A stretch of DNA of 64,000 bases, taken from the NCBI GenBank assembly GCA_963792855.1, contig CAWBXZ010000001.1, positions 310,001-374,000 on the forward strand, in the 5' to 3' direction. The notes below the pieces were generated by a model, which saw only the letters and a list, made by a program, of their open reading frames with translations, was not told the origin of the DNA and made no database searches. Below, one piece after another: positions 33,738-43,154 of the stretch. Position 1 is the stretch's first letter. The number at the start of each line of letters is the position of its first letter. The stretch is from SG8-40 sp963792855. Lineage in GTDB: Bacteria; Pseudomonadota; Gammaproteobacteria; Burkholderiales; Eutrophovitaceae. Position numbers and translations under genes: made by a program.

Positions 33738-34988
33738 ATGAACCGCAAGCAGTTTTTGAAATCGATGCTGGGCCTTGCATTTGGGGCAAGCACGATGTTC
33801 GGCGCCACAGCACAGGCTGCCGACACCATCAAGGTAGGCATATTGCACTCGCTGTCGGGCACGATGGCGATTTCCGAGACCGCGCTCAAGAACACCGCGC
33901 TCATGACCATCGAGGAAATCAACGCCAGCGGCGGCCTGCTCGGCAAGAAACTCGAGCCTGTCGTGGTCGACCCGGCCTCGAACTGGCCGCTGTTCGCGGA
34001 AAAGGCGCGTCAGCTCATTACCCAGGACAAGGTCGACGTTGTCTTCGGTTGCTGGACGTCGGTGTCACGCAAGTCGGTGCTGCCGGTTTTCGAAGAGTTG
34101 AATTCGTTGCTGTTTTACCCGGTGCAGTATGAGGGCGAAGAACTTTCCCAGAACGTCTTCTATACCGGTGCCGCCCCGAATCAGCAGGCGATTCCGGCTG
34201 TTGAGTATCTGATGAGTCCCGAGGGTGGCGGTGCCAAGCGCTGGTATCTGCTCGGAACGGACTATGTCTATCCCCGCACTACCAACAAGATCCTGCGTGC
34301 GTTCCTGAAGTCCAAAGGCGTGAAAGAGGCGGACATCGAGGAAGTCTATACGCCGTTTGGCCACAGCGATTACCAGACCATCGTCGCCAACATCAAGAAA
34401 TTCTCCGCCGGTGGCAAGACCGCCGTGGTTTCCACGATCAATGGCGACTCCAACGTTCCGTTCTACAAGGAACTCGGCAATGCCGGCCTGAAAGCGACCG
34501 ACATCCCCGTGGTTGCATTCTCTGTTGGTGAAGAAGAACTGCGCGGCATCGACACCAAGCCGCTGGTCGGCCACCTCGCGGCGTGGAACTACTTCATGTC
34601 GGTGAAGAACAAGCAGAACCGTGATTTCATCAAGACGTACAAGGCGTGGGCCAAGAAAAACGGTGTGCCCAACCTTGACACCGTGGTGACCAACGATCCG
34701 ATGGAAGCCACCTACGTTGGCATCCACATGTGGGCGCAGGCGGTGAAGAAAGCCGGCACGACCGATGTCGACAAGGTGCGCATCGCAATGGCGGGCCAGA
34801 CGTTCAAGGCGCCCTCGGGCTTTACTCTGACGATGGACGCGACGAATCACCACCTGCACAAGCCGGTAATGATCGGCGAGATCAAGCCGGACGGTCAGTT
34901 CCAGGTGGTCTGGAAAACCGACGCGCCGATTCGCGCACAGCCGTGGAGTCCGTTTATCCCGGGTAACGAAAGCAAGCAAGGCATGTAA
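33738..34988 (+). CDS. urtA: urea ABC transporter, substrate-binding protein
   Basis: 416 residues. Signal peptide MNRKQFLKSMLGLAFGASTMFGATAQA, then ADTIKVGILHSLSGTMAISE, the family start. VFGCWTSVSRKSVLPVFE and LLFYPVQYEGEE belong to UrtA/AmiC-like binding proteins of the HAAT (Liv) family. It captures urea in the periplasm for UrtBCDE. AGGGGACAAC is a strong ribosome site. A hairpin with a T tail follows the stop and would raise urtA mRNA over the membrane genes. Confidence 0.95.
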   Translation: MNRKQFLKSMLGLAFGASTMFGATAQAADTIKVGILHSLSGTMAISETALKNTALMTIEEINASGGLLGKKLEPVVVDPASNWPLFAEKARQLITQDKVDVVFGCWTSVSRKSVLPVFEELNSLLFYPVQYEGEELSQNVFYTGAAPNQQAIPAVEYLMSPEGGGAKRWYLLGTDYVYPRTTNKILRAFLKSKGVKEADIEEVYTPFGHSDYQTIVANIKKFSAGGKTAVVSTINGDSNVPFYKELGNAGLKATDIPVVAFSVGEEELRGIDTKPLVGHLAAWNYFMSVKNKQNRDFIKTYKAWAKKNGVPNLDTVVTNDPMEATYVGIHMWAQAVKKAGTTDVDKVRIAMAGQTFKAPSGFTLTMDATNHHLHKPVMIGEIKPDGQFQVVWKTDAPIRAQPWSPFIPGNESKQGM

Positions 34989-35053
34989 CTCAGCCTGACC
35001 ACCGGGGCGAACGCCGTAATGTTTTTCCTCGCCCCGGAGTTCATGCCACGCAG

Positions 35054-35094
35054 GGCCTGCGGTAGCGCAACACCGATCCGCAGGCCTTTTCTTT
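35054..35094 (+). terminator. intrinsic (partial) terminator between urtA and urtB
   Basis: GGCCTGCGG (35054-35062) pairs perfectly with CCGCAGGCC (35078-35086), loop 15 bases, then TTTTCTTT. An extra hairpin (CCGGGGCGA/TCGCCCCGG, about 35000-35038) lies just before. It probably lets only part of the transcripts continue into urtB. Confidence 0.75.
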
Positions 35095-35136
35095 GACCGA
35101 ATGCTTGACTGATTCATACGGCGATTTCATACGGCG

Positions 35137-36747
35137 ATGCTGCACGCGATAAAGAAAATAACGGGAGTACTGGTACTTGGCGCGGCGATGCTGGCTTCTC
35201 AGGCACAGGCGCTGGACGCGGAGGCAGTCAGCGGGCTCGCATCCGATGAACTGTCGGTTCGCATTGATGCAATCGCCGCTATTGCGGCCCACGGCGACGA
35301 GGAGGCGTTGGAATTACTCCAGCTTCTTCATGACGGCGAAGTCTATGTCACCGAAGAGGGCCAGGTTGTTCTCGAACTGGACGAAGTCGTCGATGCCGTC
35401 ACGCGCGAACCGCTCGACCCCCAACCGGACGTCTACGACAGCGTGATCGTCAACAACCAGATGCGGGGTGACCTGGAGACCGCCATCGCGGCCCTGCGTT
35501 TGCGCTCGGAGAACCGTGACACCCGCTATGCGTCGGCCCGCGCCCTGGAGAGCGCCGAAGACGCCGATTTGCTTCCCGTGATCGTCGAAGCGATGGAAAG
35601 GGAAAGCGACTCCGAAATTCGCGCCATGCTGGCGCAGACCCGGTCGGTGATGGAACTCAAAAGCGAAGATCCCGCCGTGCGGGCCGCCGCAGCCACCGCG
35701 CTGGGAGAGACCAGCGACCGACGCGTGCGCGAATTACTCGCGGCCAAGCTGGAAAAAAATCCCGACGGAGACTACTTCGAGGCGGATGGGCAGGTGCGGC
35801 TGGCGGCGCTGAAATCGGTCAAATCGATCGACCGCAGGCTGATGCTCATCGACTATCTCGGCCGCTTTTTCAGCGGCCTTTCACTGGGGAGCATCCTTTT
35901 GCTGGTCGCACTGGGTCTGGCCATTACCTATGGCTTGCTCGGCGTCATCAATCTGGCGCATGGCGAGATGCTGATGATCGGCGCCTACGCGACCTATGTC
36001 ACGCAAACGATCTTCATCAATCACTTTCCCGCAGCGTTCGATTATTACGTCGTTGCGGCGATCCCGGTCGCGTTCCTGGTTGCCGCGGGTGTCGGCATGG
36101 TGCTCGAACGAACGGTGATTCGCTGGCTGTACGGGCGGCCACTGGAAACCCTGCTTGCGACCTGGGGCATCAGCCTGTTCCTGATCCAGCTTGTGCGCCA
36201 GATTTTCGGCGCGCAGAACGTCGAAGTGTCCAATCCCTCCTGGATGTCCGGCGGCGTCGAGTTCATGAATGTGGTGATGCCCTACAACCGCATCTGCATC
36301 ATCGTGTTTTCCTTCATTGTGTTGCTGTTGATGTGGCTGATGCTCTCGCGAACACGGCTTGGCCTGTTCATTCGCAGCGTCACGCAAAACCGCACCATGG
36401 CTTCCTGCGTTGGCGTGCCGACTGGCCGCGTCGACCTGATGGCTTTCGGGCTCGGTTCGGGCATCGCCGGGCTGGCCGGTGTGGCCCTGTCCCAGATCGG
36501 CAATGTCGGTCCTGATCTCGGGCAGTCCTACATCATCGACTCGTTCATGGTGGTGGTCCTCGGCGGAGTGGGCCAGCTGGCAGGAACGGTCTACGCGGCG
36601 CTCGGCCTCGGCGTGTTCTCGAAATTCATCGAACCGCACATCGGTGCCGTCCTCACCAAGATACTGGTGCTGGTGCTCATCATCGCGGTCATCCAGAAGC
36701 GACCGCAAGGTCTGTTCGCGCTCAAAGGGCGCGCCGTGGAGGCATGA
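35137..36747 (+). CDS. urtB: urea ABC transporter permease UrtB
   Basis: 536 residues. A signal sequence (LVLGAAMLASQAQA) is followed by a ~200-residue N-terminal region of HEAT-like repeats (DELSVRIDAIAAIAAHGDEEAL; DPAVRAAAATALGETSDRRVRELL), then a LivH-type permease of about eight helices (SLGSILLLVALGLAITYGLLGVINLAHGEMLMIGAYATY). The N-terminal extension is usual for UrtB. It forms the inner-membrane channel with UrtC. Two 11-base copies of TTCATACGGCG (35113-35123, 35126-35136) lie directly before the ATG. Confidence 0.94.
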   Translation: MLHAIKKITGVLVLGAAMLASQAQALDAEAVSGLASDELSVRIDAIAAIAAHGDEEALELLQLLHDGEVYVTEEGQVVLELDEVVDAVTREPLDPQPDVYDSVIVNNQMRGDLETAIAALRLRSENRDTRYASARALESAEDADLLPVIVEAMERESDSEIRAMLAQTRSVMELKSEDPAVRAAAATALGETSDRRVRELLAAKLEKNPDGDYFEADGQVRLAALKSVKSIDRRLMLIDYLGRFFSGLSLGSILLLVALGLAITYGLLGVINLAHGEMLMIGAYATYVTQTIFINHFPAAFDYYVVAAIPVAFLVAAGVGMVLERTVIRWLYGRPLETLLATWGISLFLIQLVRQIFGAQNVEVSNPSWMSGGVEFMNVVMPYNRICIIVFSFIVLLLMWLMLSRTRLGLFIRSVTQNRTMASCVGVPTGRVDLMAFGLGSGIAGLAGVALSQIGNVGPDLGQSYIIDSFMVVVLGGVGQLAGTVYAALGLGVFSKFIEPHIGAVLTKILVLVLIIAVIQKRPQGLFALKGRAVEA

Positions 36748-37871
36748 TGCAGTACGCACCAAGAATCGACCCTTTCCTCAATCGCGCCGGATGGATTGCG
36801 CTGGCGCTGTTTGCGCTCGTCGCACTGGTCATTGTTCCTTCGCTGTTCGTTTTCGTTCCCGAGGAAAGCGCATTTCACGTCTCGGCCTATACCGTCACGC
36901 TGGTCGGAAAGATCATGTGCTACTGCATCGTTGCCGTGGCGATGAACCTGATCTGGGGCTACGCCGGAATACTGTCGCTCGGACATGGCGTGTTCTTCGC
37001 GCTCGGCGGGTACGCGTTCGGCATGTATCTGATGCGTCAGATCGGGCGCGACGGCCAGTACCAGAGCGATCTGCCGGATTTCATGGTGTTCCTCGACTGG
37101 AAGGAGTATCCGTGGCAGTGGGCGGGCACCGATCACCTTCTGTGGGCGCTGGCACTGGTGGTGCTGGTCCCCGGCGTGCTGGCGTTCGTGTTCGGTTTCT
37201 TCGCCTTTCGTTCTCGCATCAAGGGTGTGTATTTTTCGATCATCACCCAGGCGATGACATTCGCGTTCATGTTGCTGTTCTTTCGCAACGAGACCGGGTT
37301 TGGCGGTAACAACGGGTTTACGGATTTCAAGCGCATTCTGGGCTTTCCGATCACCGAACCGCCGATGCGCGCCATACTGTTCGCCCTCAGCGCCGCGGCG
37401 CTGATCGGCGCAGTGCTGTTGTCACGTTATCTGATCCGGTCCAAGACCGGGCGCATCCTCACGGCGATTCGGGACTCCGAGTCACGCCTGATGTTCTCGG
37501 GGTACAACCCGCTTGGCTACAAGCTGTTTGTCTGGACGCTCTCGGCCGTGATGTGCGGCATTGCCGGCGCCCTGTATGTTCCGCAGGTCGGCATCATCAA
37601 CCCCAGCGAGATGTCGCCAGCCAATTCGATCGAGATCGCCGTGTGGGTCGCCGTGGGCGGACGCGGTACCATCGTCGGCCCCATACTCGGTGCATTCAGT
37701 GTGAACGCAGCCAAGAGTTTCTTTACCCAGTCCTTCCCCGAGTACTGGCTGTTCTTCCTCGGCCTGCTATTCATACTGGTGACGCTGTTCATGCCGAAGG
37801 GAATCGTGGGACTGGCCCGCCAGATCAACGCAAAGCTCGGAATGGGAGGCGCGAGTGCACAGCGCAGTTGA
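36744..37871 (+). CDS. urtC: urea ABC transporter permease UrtC
   Basis: 375 residues, LivM-type permease with about ten hydrophobic helices (FALVALVIVPSLFVFVPEE; YCIVAVAMNLIWGYAGILSLGHGVFFALGGYAFG; GIAGALYVPQVGIINPSEMSPANSIEIAVWVAVGGRG). The start overlaps the urtB stop (ATGA). It pairs with UrtB in the membrane. Confidence 0.95.
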   Translation: MMQYAPRIDPFLNRAGWIALALFALVALVIVPSLFVFVPEESAFHVSAYTVTLVGKIMCYCIVAVAMNLIWGYAGILSLGHGVFFALGGYAFGMYLMRQIGRDGQYQSDLPDFMVFLDWKEYPWQWAGTDHLLWALALVVLVPGVLAFVFGFFAFRSRIKGVYFSIITQAMTFAFMLLFFRNETGFGGNNGFTDFKRILGFPITEPPMRAILFALSAAALIGAVLLSRYLIRSKTGRILTAIRDSESRLMFSGYNPLGYKLFVWTLSAVMCGIAGALYVPQVGIINPSEMSPANSIEIAVWVAVGGRGTIVGPILGAFSVNAAKSFFTQSFPEYWLFFLGLLFILVTLFMPKGIVGLARQINAKLGMGGASAQRS

Positions 37872-38679
37872 AGAAACACTGATTCCGAGCGGGTCGACCA
37901 CCGGTCTCGGGCACGTCGTCGGCGGCGCCGTCGACGTTTCGCACGGAACCATCCTGTATCTCGATGACATTACCGTGAGCTTTGACGGCTTCAAGGCCCT
38001 CAATGCGCTGACGCTGACGGTGAACGTCGGGGAATTGCGTTGCGTAATCGGGCCCAACGGTGCCGGCAAGACGACCATGATGGACGTTATTACCGGCAAG
38101 ACGCGGCCGGACGAAGGCACGGCGTTTTTCGGCCAGACGATCGATCTGACGAGACTGACCGAGCCGCAAATCGCGCATGCGGGAATAGGGCGCAAGTTCC
38201 AGAAGCCGACCGTGTTCGAGAACCACTCCGTGTTTGAGAATCTCGAACTGGCGATGAAGGCGGACAAGCGCGTGTTTGCCAGCCTGCGGGCGCGGCGCAC
38301 GCCCGAGCAGATCGGACGGATTGTCGAAACGATGGAAACGATTGACCTGCTGGCGCAGGCGGATATGGCGGCGGGGCTGCTGTCGCATGGCCAGAAGCAG
38401 TGGCTGGAGATCGGGATGTTGCTGATGCAGGAGCCGCAGTTGCTGTTGCTGGACGAACCGGTCGCGGGCATGACGGACGAGGAAACGGCGAAGACGGCGC
38501 AATTGCTCAAGACGCTGGCCGGTTCGCGTTCCATCGTCGTCGTCGAGCACGACATGGAGTTCATCAGCGAGATCGCGGCAACCGTAACGGTATTGCACGA
38601 GGGGTCGGTGCTGGCAGAGGGTTCGATGGACGAAGTGCAGTCCGACGAACGGGTCATTGAAGTCTATCTCGGACGCTGA
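37855..38679 (+). CDS. urtD: urea ABC transporter ATP-binding protein UrtD
   Basis: 274 residues, LivG-type ATPase. Walker A GPNGAGKTT (about residue 65), Q loop IGRKFQKPTVF, signature LLSHGQKQWLEIG (a modified LSGGQ, typical for UrtD), Walker B LLLLDEPVAGMTDEE and His switch VVEHDMEF. The GTG start overlaps urtC by 17 bases. The first ~30 residues precede the conserved ATPase core. Confidence 0.94.
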   Translation: MHSAVEETLIPSGSTTGLGHVVGGAVDVSHGTILYLDDITVSFDGFKALNALTLTVNVGELRCVIGPNGAGKTTMMDVITGKTRPDEGTAFFGQTIDLTRLTEPQIAHAGIGRKFQKPTVFENHSVFENLELAMKADKRVFASLRARRTPEQIGRIVETMETIDLLAQADMAAGLLSHGQKQWLEIGMLLMQEPQLLLLDEPVAGMTDEETAKTAQLLKTLAGSRSIVVVEHDMEFISEIAATVTVLHEGSVLAEGSMDEVQSDERVIEVYLGR

Positions 38680-38694
38680 GGAATTCCGGTAACC

Positions 38695-39393
38695 ATGTTG
38701 CAGGTCGAAAATCTCAATCAGTTCTACGGCTCAAGCCACACGCTGCGCGATGTGTCTTTTACCGTGCCCTCCGGTGCCGTGACCACCTTGCTCGGCCGTA
38801 ACGGCGTTGGCAAGACCACGCTGCTGAAATGCATCATGGGCGTATTGCCTTCGAAAAGCGGGCGCGTCGTCATGGACGGGCAGGAAGTCTCGCGCATGGC
38901 GCCGCATGCCAGAGCGCATCGCGGCATGGCATATGTGCCGCAGGGCCGTGAAATATTTCCCCGCCTTACCGTCGAGGAAAACCTGATGATGGGGCTGGCA
39001 ACGAAAAAGCATGGCTCGGGAGCCGGGATTCCGCCGGAAATTTTCGACATGTTTCCGGTGCTGAAGAGCATGCTGAACCGGCGCGGGGGCGATCTCTCGG
39101 GCGGGCAGCAACAGCAACTGGCGATCGGCAGGGCGTTGGCGATGTCGCCGAAAATACTGATTCTGGACGAGCCCACCGAAGGCATACAACCGTCGATCAT
39201 CAAGGACATCGAGAGCGTCATCCGGGCGCTGGCGCAACGCGGCGATATGGCGATCCTGCTGGTAGAACAGTACTATGATTTCGCAAGGGACCTGGCGGAT
39301 CACTATCTGGTGATGCGCCGGGGCGAGATCGTCAAGAGCGGGTCGGGTGCAACCATGGATTCAGACAACGTGCGCAGCTATCTGTCGGTATGA
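38695..39393 (+). CDS. urtE: urea ABC transporter ATP-binding protein UrtE
   Basis: 232 residues, LivF-type ATPase: NQFYGSSHTLRDVSF, Walker A GRNGVGKTTLLK, signature LSGGQQQQLAIGRAL, Walker B ILILDEPTEGIQPSII and switch LLVEQYYDFA. Partner of UrtD in powering uptake. Its stop overlaps the ureD start (ATGA at 39390), linking transporter and urease genes into one transcript. Confidence 0.95.
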   Translation: MLQVENLNQFYGSSHTLRDVSFTVPSGAVTTLLGRNGVGKTTLLKCIMGVLPSKSGRVVMDGQEVSRMAPHARAHRGMAYVPQGREIFPRLTVEENLMMGLATKKHGSGAGIPPEIFDMFPVLKSMLNRRGGDLSGGQQQQLAIGRALAMSPKILILDEPTEGIQPSIIKDIESVIRALAQRGDMAILLVEQYYDFARDLADHYLVMRRGEIVKSGSGATMDSDNVRSYLSV

Positions 39394-40232
39394 AGCCGGT
39401 CGAGGCCTTGCAGGCCGAAGGCTGGCGTGCGGCACTGGAGCTCGGTTTTACAGCGGATGATGAACGTACCTGGTTGGCGCACCGCCGTCACAGCGGCCCG
39501 TTGTTGGTGCAGCGTCCGTTTTTTCCCGAAGATGCGAGACTTTGCCAGATGGTCATCGTGCATCCGCCCGGTGGCATCGCCGGTGGCGACGAACTCGCGC
39601 TCGATATTGCGGCCGGGCCGCGCGCGCGCACACAGCTGACCACGCCCGGGGCCGGCAAGTGGTATCGGGGGTTCGGGCGCGACGCGCGCCAGACGGTGCG
39701 AATCCGTGTCGCGGACGACGCCTTGTGCGAGTGGTTGCCACAGGAAAACATTATTTTCGACGGCGCGCTCGCGCACATGTCCCTGGACGTGGATATCAGC
39801 CGGCGCGGCGTTTTTTGCGGTTGGGATTTCACCTGCCTTGGCAGGCCGCGAAGCGGGGAACGGTTTGGCAGCGGCGCGGTGCGCCAGCTCACAGCGATCC
39901 GCCAGGACGGCAAAGCGGTGTTTCGCGAACAGGCCTGTATCACGGCGTCCGACATCTCGAGGCCAGCGCCGGCGTTACTGGCAGGACACTGTGCCTATGG
40001 TTCGATGATGGTGGTGGGCACGGAGGCGGGCGAGGATGTCGTTGCCGCCGCGCGCGATGCGATCGCTGACGACGTCAACGCAGGCGTGACCCGCATCGGA
40101 ACGGTATTGATCGCGCGGTGGGTCGGTAACAACGTCGAAGCGGGGCGCGCGCTGTTCACCCGCATCTGGTCGGTGTTGCGTCCCTGGTATGCGGGCCGCG
40201 AAGCAGTCGTGCCGAGGATCTGGGCAACGTAA
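39390..40232 (+). CDS. ureD: urease accessory protein UreD
   Basis: 280 residues: GWRAALELGFTADDERTWLAHRRHSGPLLVQRPFFPE and VIVHPPGGIAGGDELALDI, then TPGAGKWYRG and EWLPQENIIFDGA, all UreD/UreH signatures. It binds apo-urease first and recruits UreF and UreG for nickel insertion. Confidence 0.95.
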   Translation: MKPVEALQAEGWRAALELGFTADDERTWLAHRRHSGPLLVQRPFFPEDARLCQMVIVHPPGGIAGGDELALDIAAGPRARTQLTTPGAGKWYRGFGRDARQTVRIRVADDALCEWLPQENIIFDGALAHMSLDVDISRRGVFCGWDFTCLGRPRSGERFGSGAVRQLTAIRQDGKAVFREQACITASDISRPAPALLAGHCAYGSMMVVGTEAGEDVVAAARDAIADDVNAGVTRIGTVLIARWVGNNVEAGRALFTRIWSVLRPWYAGREAVVPRIWAT

Positions 40233-40281
40233 GAGATCGAATGATGGTTGTTGATAAAAACAGAACGAGGGAAGGGCGATT

Positions 40282-40584
40282 GTGGAACTGACACCAAGGG
40301 AGAAAGACAAACTCCTGATCTTCACCGCGGGCCTGCTCGCGGAACGCCGCAAGGCGAGAGGACTGAAACTCAATTATCCGGAGGCGGTTGCCTACATTTC
40401 TGCGGCCATTCTCGAAGGCGCGCGCGATGGCAGGAGCGTCGCCGATCTGATGGCTTACGGCACCACGCTGCTGACGCGCGATGACGTCATGGACGGTGTC
40501 GCCGAGATGATTCCAGAAATCCAGGTCGAAGCCACTTTTCCGGACGGCACCAAACTGGTGACCGTTCACGAACCGATTGCGTAA
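40282..40584 (+). CDS. ureA: urease gamma subunit
   Basis: 100 residues beginning MELTPREKDKLLIFTAGLLAERRKARG, with ARDGRSVADLMAYGTTLLTRDDVMDGV and PDGTKLVTVHEPI: a full, canonical UreA. GTG start behind GAGGGAAGGGCG. Structural subunit of the (alpha-beta-gamma)3 urease in the cytoplasm. Confidence 0.97.
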   Translation: MELTPREKDKLLIFTAGLLAERRKARGLKLNYPEAVAYISAAILEGARDGRSVADLMAYGTTLLTRDDVMDGVAEMIPEIQVEATFPDGTKLVTVHEPIA

Positions 40585-40594
40585 AGGACGAACG

Positions 40595-40900
40595 ATGATT
40601 CCGGGAGAAATCAGGGCCGCCAGTGGTGACATCGAGATCAATGCCGGGCGCAAGACCGTGACCATGGAAGTGTCCAACAGCGGCGACCGGCCGATCCAGG
40701 TCGGTTCGCATTATCACTTTGCCGAAACCAATCCCGCGCTGCTCTTCGATCGCGAGGGCGCTCGTGGTTTCCGGCTCAATATCGCGGCGGGCACCGCTGT
40801 GCGTTTCGAACCGGGGCAGTCGCGAACGGTGGAACTGGTGGAGTACGCTGGCGCGCGCATCGTTTTCGGATTCCGCGCCGACGTCATGGGAGCGCTGTGA
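40595..40900 (+). CDS. ureB: urease beta subunit
   Basis: 101 residues beginning MIPGEIRAASGDIEINAGR, with VGSHYHFAETNPALLFDREGARGFRLNIAAGTAVRFEPGQ. This is standard UreB. The start at 40595 follows AAAGGACG; the stop shares an A with the ureC ATG. Confidence 0.97.
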   Translation: MIPGEIRAASGDIEINAGRKTVTMEVSNSGDRPIQVGSHYHFAETNPALLFDREGARGFRLNIAAGTAVRFEPGQSRTVELVEYAGARIVFGFRADVMGAL

Positions 40901-42606
40901 TGGCAGGCAAGATCACAAGGCGCGCGTATGCCGAAATGTTCGGACCGACCACGGGCGACCGGGTCCGGCTCGCAGACACGGATCTCTGGATCGAGGTGGA
41001 ACGCGATCACACAGTCTACGGCGATGAAGTCAAGTTCGGCGGCGGCAAGGTCATCCGCGACGGCATGGGCCAGAGCCAGCGCCGGGCAGCCGACGTTGCC
41101 GATACGGTGGTGACCAATGCGTTGATTGTCGATTACTGGGGCATCGTCAAGGCCGACATCGGCATCAAGGACGGGCGTATCAGCGCCATTGGCAAGGCCG
41201 GCAATCCGGACGTGCAGGCGGGTGTGGACATCATCATTGGCGCCGCGACGGAAATCATTGCCGGCGAAGGTTCGATCGTCACCGCCGGCGGCATCGATGC
41301 CCACATCCATTTCATCTGCCCGCAACAGATCGAAGAAGCACTGATGTCGGGTGTGACGACCATGCTCGGCGGCGGCACCGGCCCGGCGACCGGCACCAAT
41401 GCGACGACTTGTACGCCCGGGCCTTGGCACATTGGCCGCATGTTGCAGGCAGCCGAGGCGTTTCCGATGAACCTCGGATTTCTCGGCAAGGGGAACGCCA
41501 GCCTTCGGCTGCCACTGCGCGAGCAGGTGGCGGCGGGCGCCATGGGCTTGAAGCTGCACGAAGACTGGGGCACGACTCCCGCGGCGATCGACAACTGCCT
41601 CGCGGTGGCCGATGAAATGGATGTTCAGGTGGCGATACACACCGACACGCTGAACGAATCCGGCTTCGTCGAGGACACGATTGCCGCGTTCAAGGGCAGG
41701 GCGATCCACACATATCACACCGAAGGCGCCGGCGGTGGTCATGCGCCCGATATCATCAAGGCGTGCGGCGAGAGCAATGTGCTCCCTTCGTCGACCAATC
41801 CGACACGGCCATACACGGTCAACACCATCGACGAGCACCTCGACATGCTGATGGTGTGCCATCACCTCGACCCCGGGATTGCCGAGGATGTCGCGTTTGC
41901 CGAATCGCGCATCCGGCGCGAGACCATTGCCGCCGAAGACATTCTTCACGACCTTGGCGCGTTCAGCATGATCGCCAGCGATTCGCAGGCGATGGGGCGC
42001 GTGGGAGAAGTCATTACGCGGACCTGGCAAACGGCGCACAAGATGAAAGTGCAGCGCGGCAGCCTGCCCGAAGACAAGCAGGATGCCGATAACTTCAGGG
42101 TCAAGCGTTACGTGGCCAAGTACACGATCAATCCCGCGATCACCCACGGCATCGCGCATGCGGTCGGTTCCATCGAAGCCGGAAAGCTGGCCGACCTCGT
42201 GCTCTGGAAGCCGGCGTTTTTCGGCGTCAAGCCGTCGCTGATACTGAAAAGCGGCGTGATCGCCGCAGCGGCCATGGGAGACCCGAACGCATCGATACCG
42301 ACGCCGCAGCCGGTGCATTACCGGCCGATGTTCGGCGCCTATGGCGGATCCCTGAGCCGCGGATCGGTCACTTTCGTTTCGCAGGCCGCTCTGGAAAACG
42401 ACATTGGCCGCTCGCTCGGGCTGCGCAAGACCGTGATGGCCGTGATGGATACGCGCAAGGTGAGCAAGAAGGACATGCGGCTCAACGACTATATGCCAAC
42501 CATCGAGGTCGATCCGCAGAACTACCAGGTGCGGGCTGACGGTCAGTTGCTGACCTGTGAGCCGGCCGCCTCGCTGCCAATGGCGCAACGCTACTTCCTG
42601 TTCTGA
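40900..42606 (+). CDS. ureC: urease alpha (catalytic) subunit
   Basis: 568 residues. Nickel-binding HIHFICPQQ, carbamylated lysine in GLKLHEDWGTTP, HTYHTEGAGGGHAPDI, active-site flap His in MVCHHLDPGIAEDVAFAESRIR and the Asp in IASDSQAMGRVGE are all present. It hydrolyses urea to ammonia and carbamate. All catalytic residues appear intact, so the enzyme should be active if nickel is delivered. ATG at 40900 (TGATG overlap with ureB) is preferred over the adjoining GTG. Confidence 0.98.
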   Translation: MAGKITRRAYAEMFGPTTGDRVRLADTDLWIEVERDHTVYGDEVKFGGGKVIRDGMGQSQRRAADVADTVVTNALIVDYWGIVKADIGIKDGRISAIGKAGNPDVQAGVDIIIGAATEIIAGEGSIVTAGGIDAHIHFICPQQIEEALMSGVTTMLGGGTGPATGTNATTCTPGPWHIGRMLQAAEAFPMNLGFLGKGNASLRLPLREQVAAGAMGLKLHEDWGTTPAAIDNCLAVADEMDVQVAIHTDTLNESGFVEDTIAAFKGRAIHTYHTEGAGGGHAPDIIKACGESNVLPSSTNPTRPYTVNTIDEHLDMLMVCHHLDPGIAEDVAFAESRIRRETIAAEDILHDLGAFSMIASDSQAMGRVGEVITRTWQTAHKMKVQRGSLPEDKQDADNFRVKRYVAKYTINPAITHGIAHAVGSIEAGKLADLVLWKPAFFGVKPSLILKSGVIAAAAMGDPNASIPTPQPVHYRPMFGAYGGSLSRGSVTFVSQAALENDIGRSLGLRKTVMAVMDTRKVSKKDMRLNDYMPTIEVDPQNYQVRADGQLLTCEPAASLPMAQRYFLF

Positions 42607-42608
42607 CC

Positions 42609-43154
42609 ATGCTGGTGATATCAAAAGCATTGCCGCCCCAGTCCCGGTACGACGTCGAACTCGTGCTGCCCTTCGACCTGCGTCAGAAAAGCCGCTTGCG
42701 AACCACGCTTGCCGATGGCGAGGAGGTCGGATTGTTTCTCGAGCGCGGCCGTGTGCTGCGCGACGGAGACTGTCTGCAGGCTGACGACGGCCGCATCGTT
42801 CGCGTGCGTTCCAAAGCCGAAAAGGTGTTGCACGTTGTCTGCGCCAACGAAGCGCAACTGGTTCGCGTGGCCTACCATCTGGGCAACCGGCACGTCGCGC
42901 TGCAGGTCGGGGAAGGCTGGGTCCGCATCGCGGCCGACGACGTGCTCGCAGACATGATCAGGGGCCTTGGCGCGAAGGTGCAATCGCTGGAGGCGGCGTT
43001 CGAGCCGGAAGCGGGTGCCTATGGCGGGCATCATCACTCGCACGCTCCCGATGCGCACGGCCCGGAACAGGATGGCGCGCACCGGCATCGCGGTGTCATC
43101 CACCAGTTTGGTGATGGTGCGTCCGGCCCGGCGCGGGGCGTGACGGAACCGTGA
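42609..43154 (+). CDS. ureE: urease accessory nickel chaperone UreE
   Basis: 181 residues. N-terminal peptide-binding domain (SRYDVELVLPFDLRQKSRLRTTLADGEEVGLFLERGRVLRDGD), metal domain with YHLGNRHVALQ, and a His-rich tail (YGGHHHSHAPDAHGPEQDGAHRHRG) that binds nickel. It begins 2 bases after ureC and overlaps ureF by 4 bases (GTGA). Confidence 0.95.
   Translation: MLVISKALPPQSRYDVELVLPFDLRQKSRLRTTLADGEEVGLFLERGRVLRDGDCLQADDGRIVRVRSKAEKVLHVVCANEAQLVRVAYHLGNRHVALQVGEGWVRIAADDVLADMIRGLGAKVQSLEAAFEPEAGAYGGHHHSHAPDAHGPEQDGAHRHRGVIHQFGDGASGPARGVTEP

Noticed and set aside
40714..42630. A 638-residue ORF on the minus strand and others like it (e.g. 29062-30333 plus).
   Set aside because: They lie antisense to ureC and dnaE2, have no family motifs and arise from high G+C at third codon positions.
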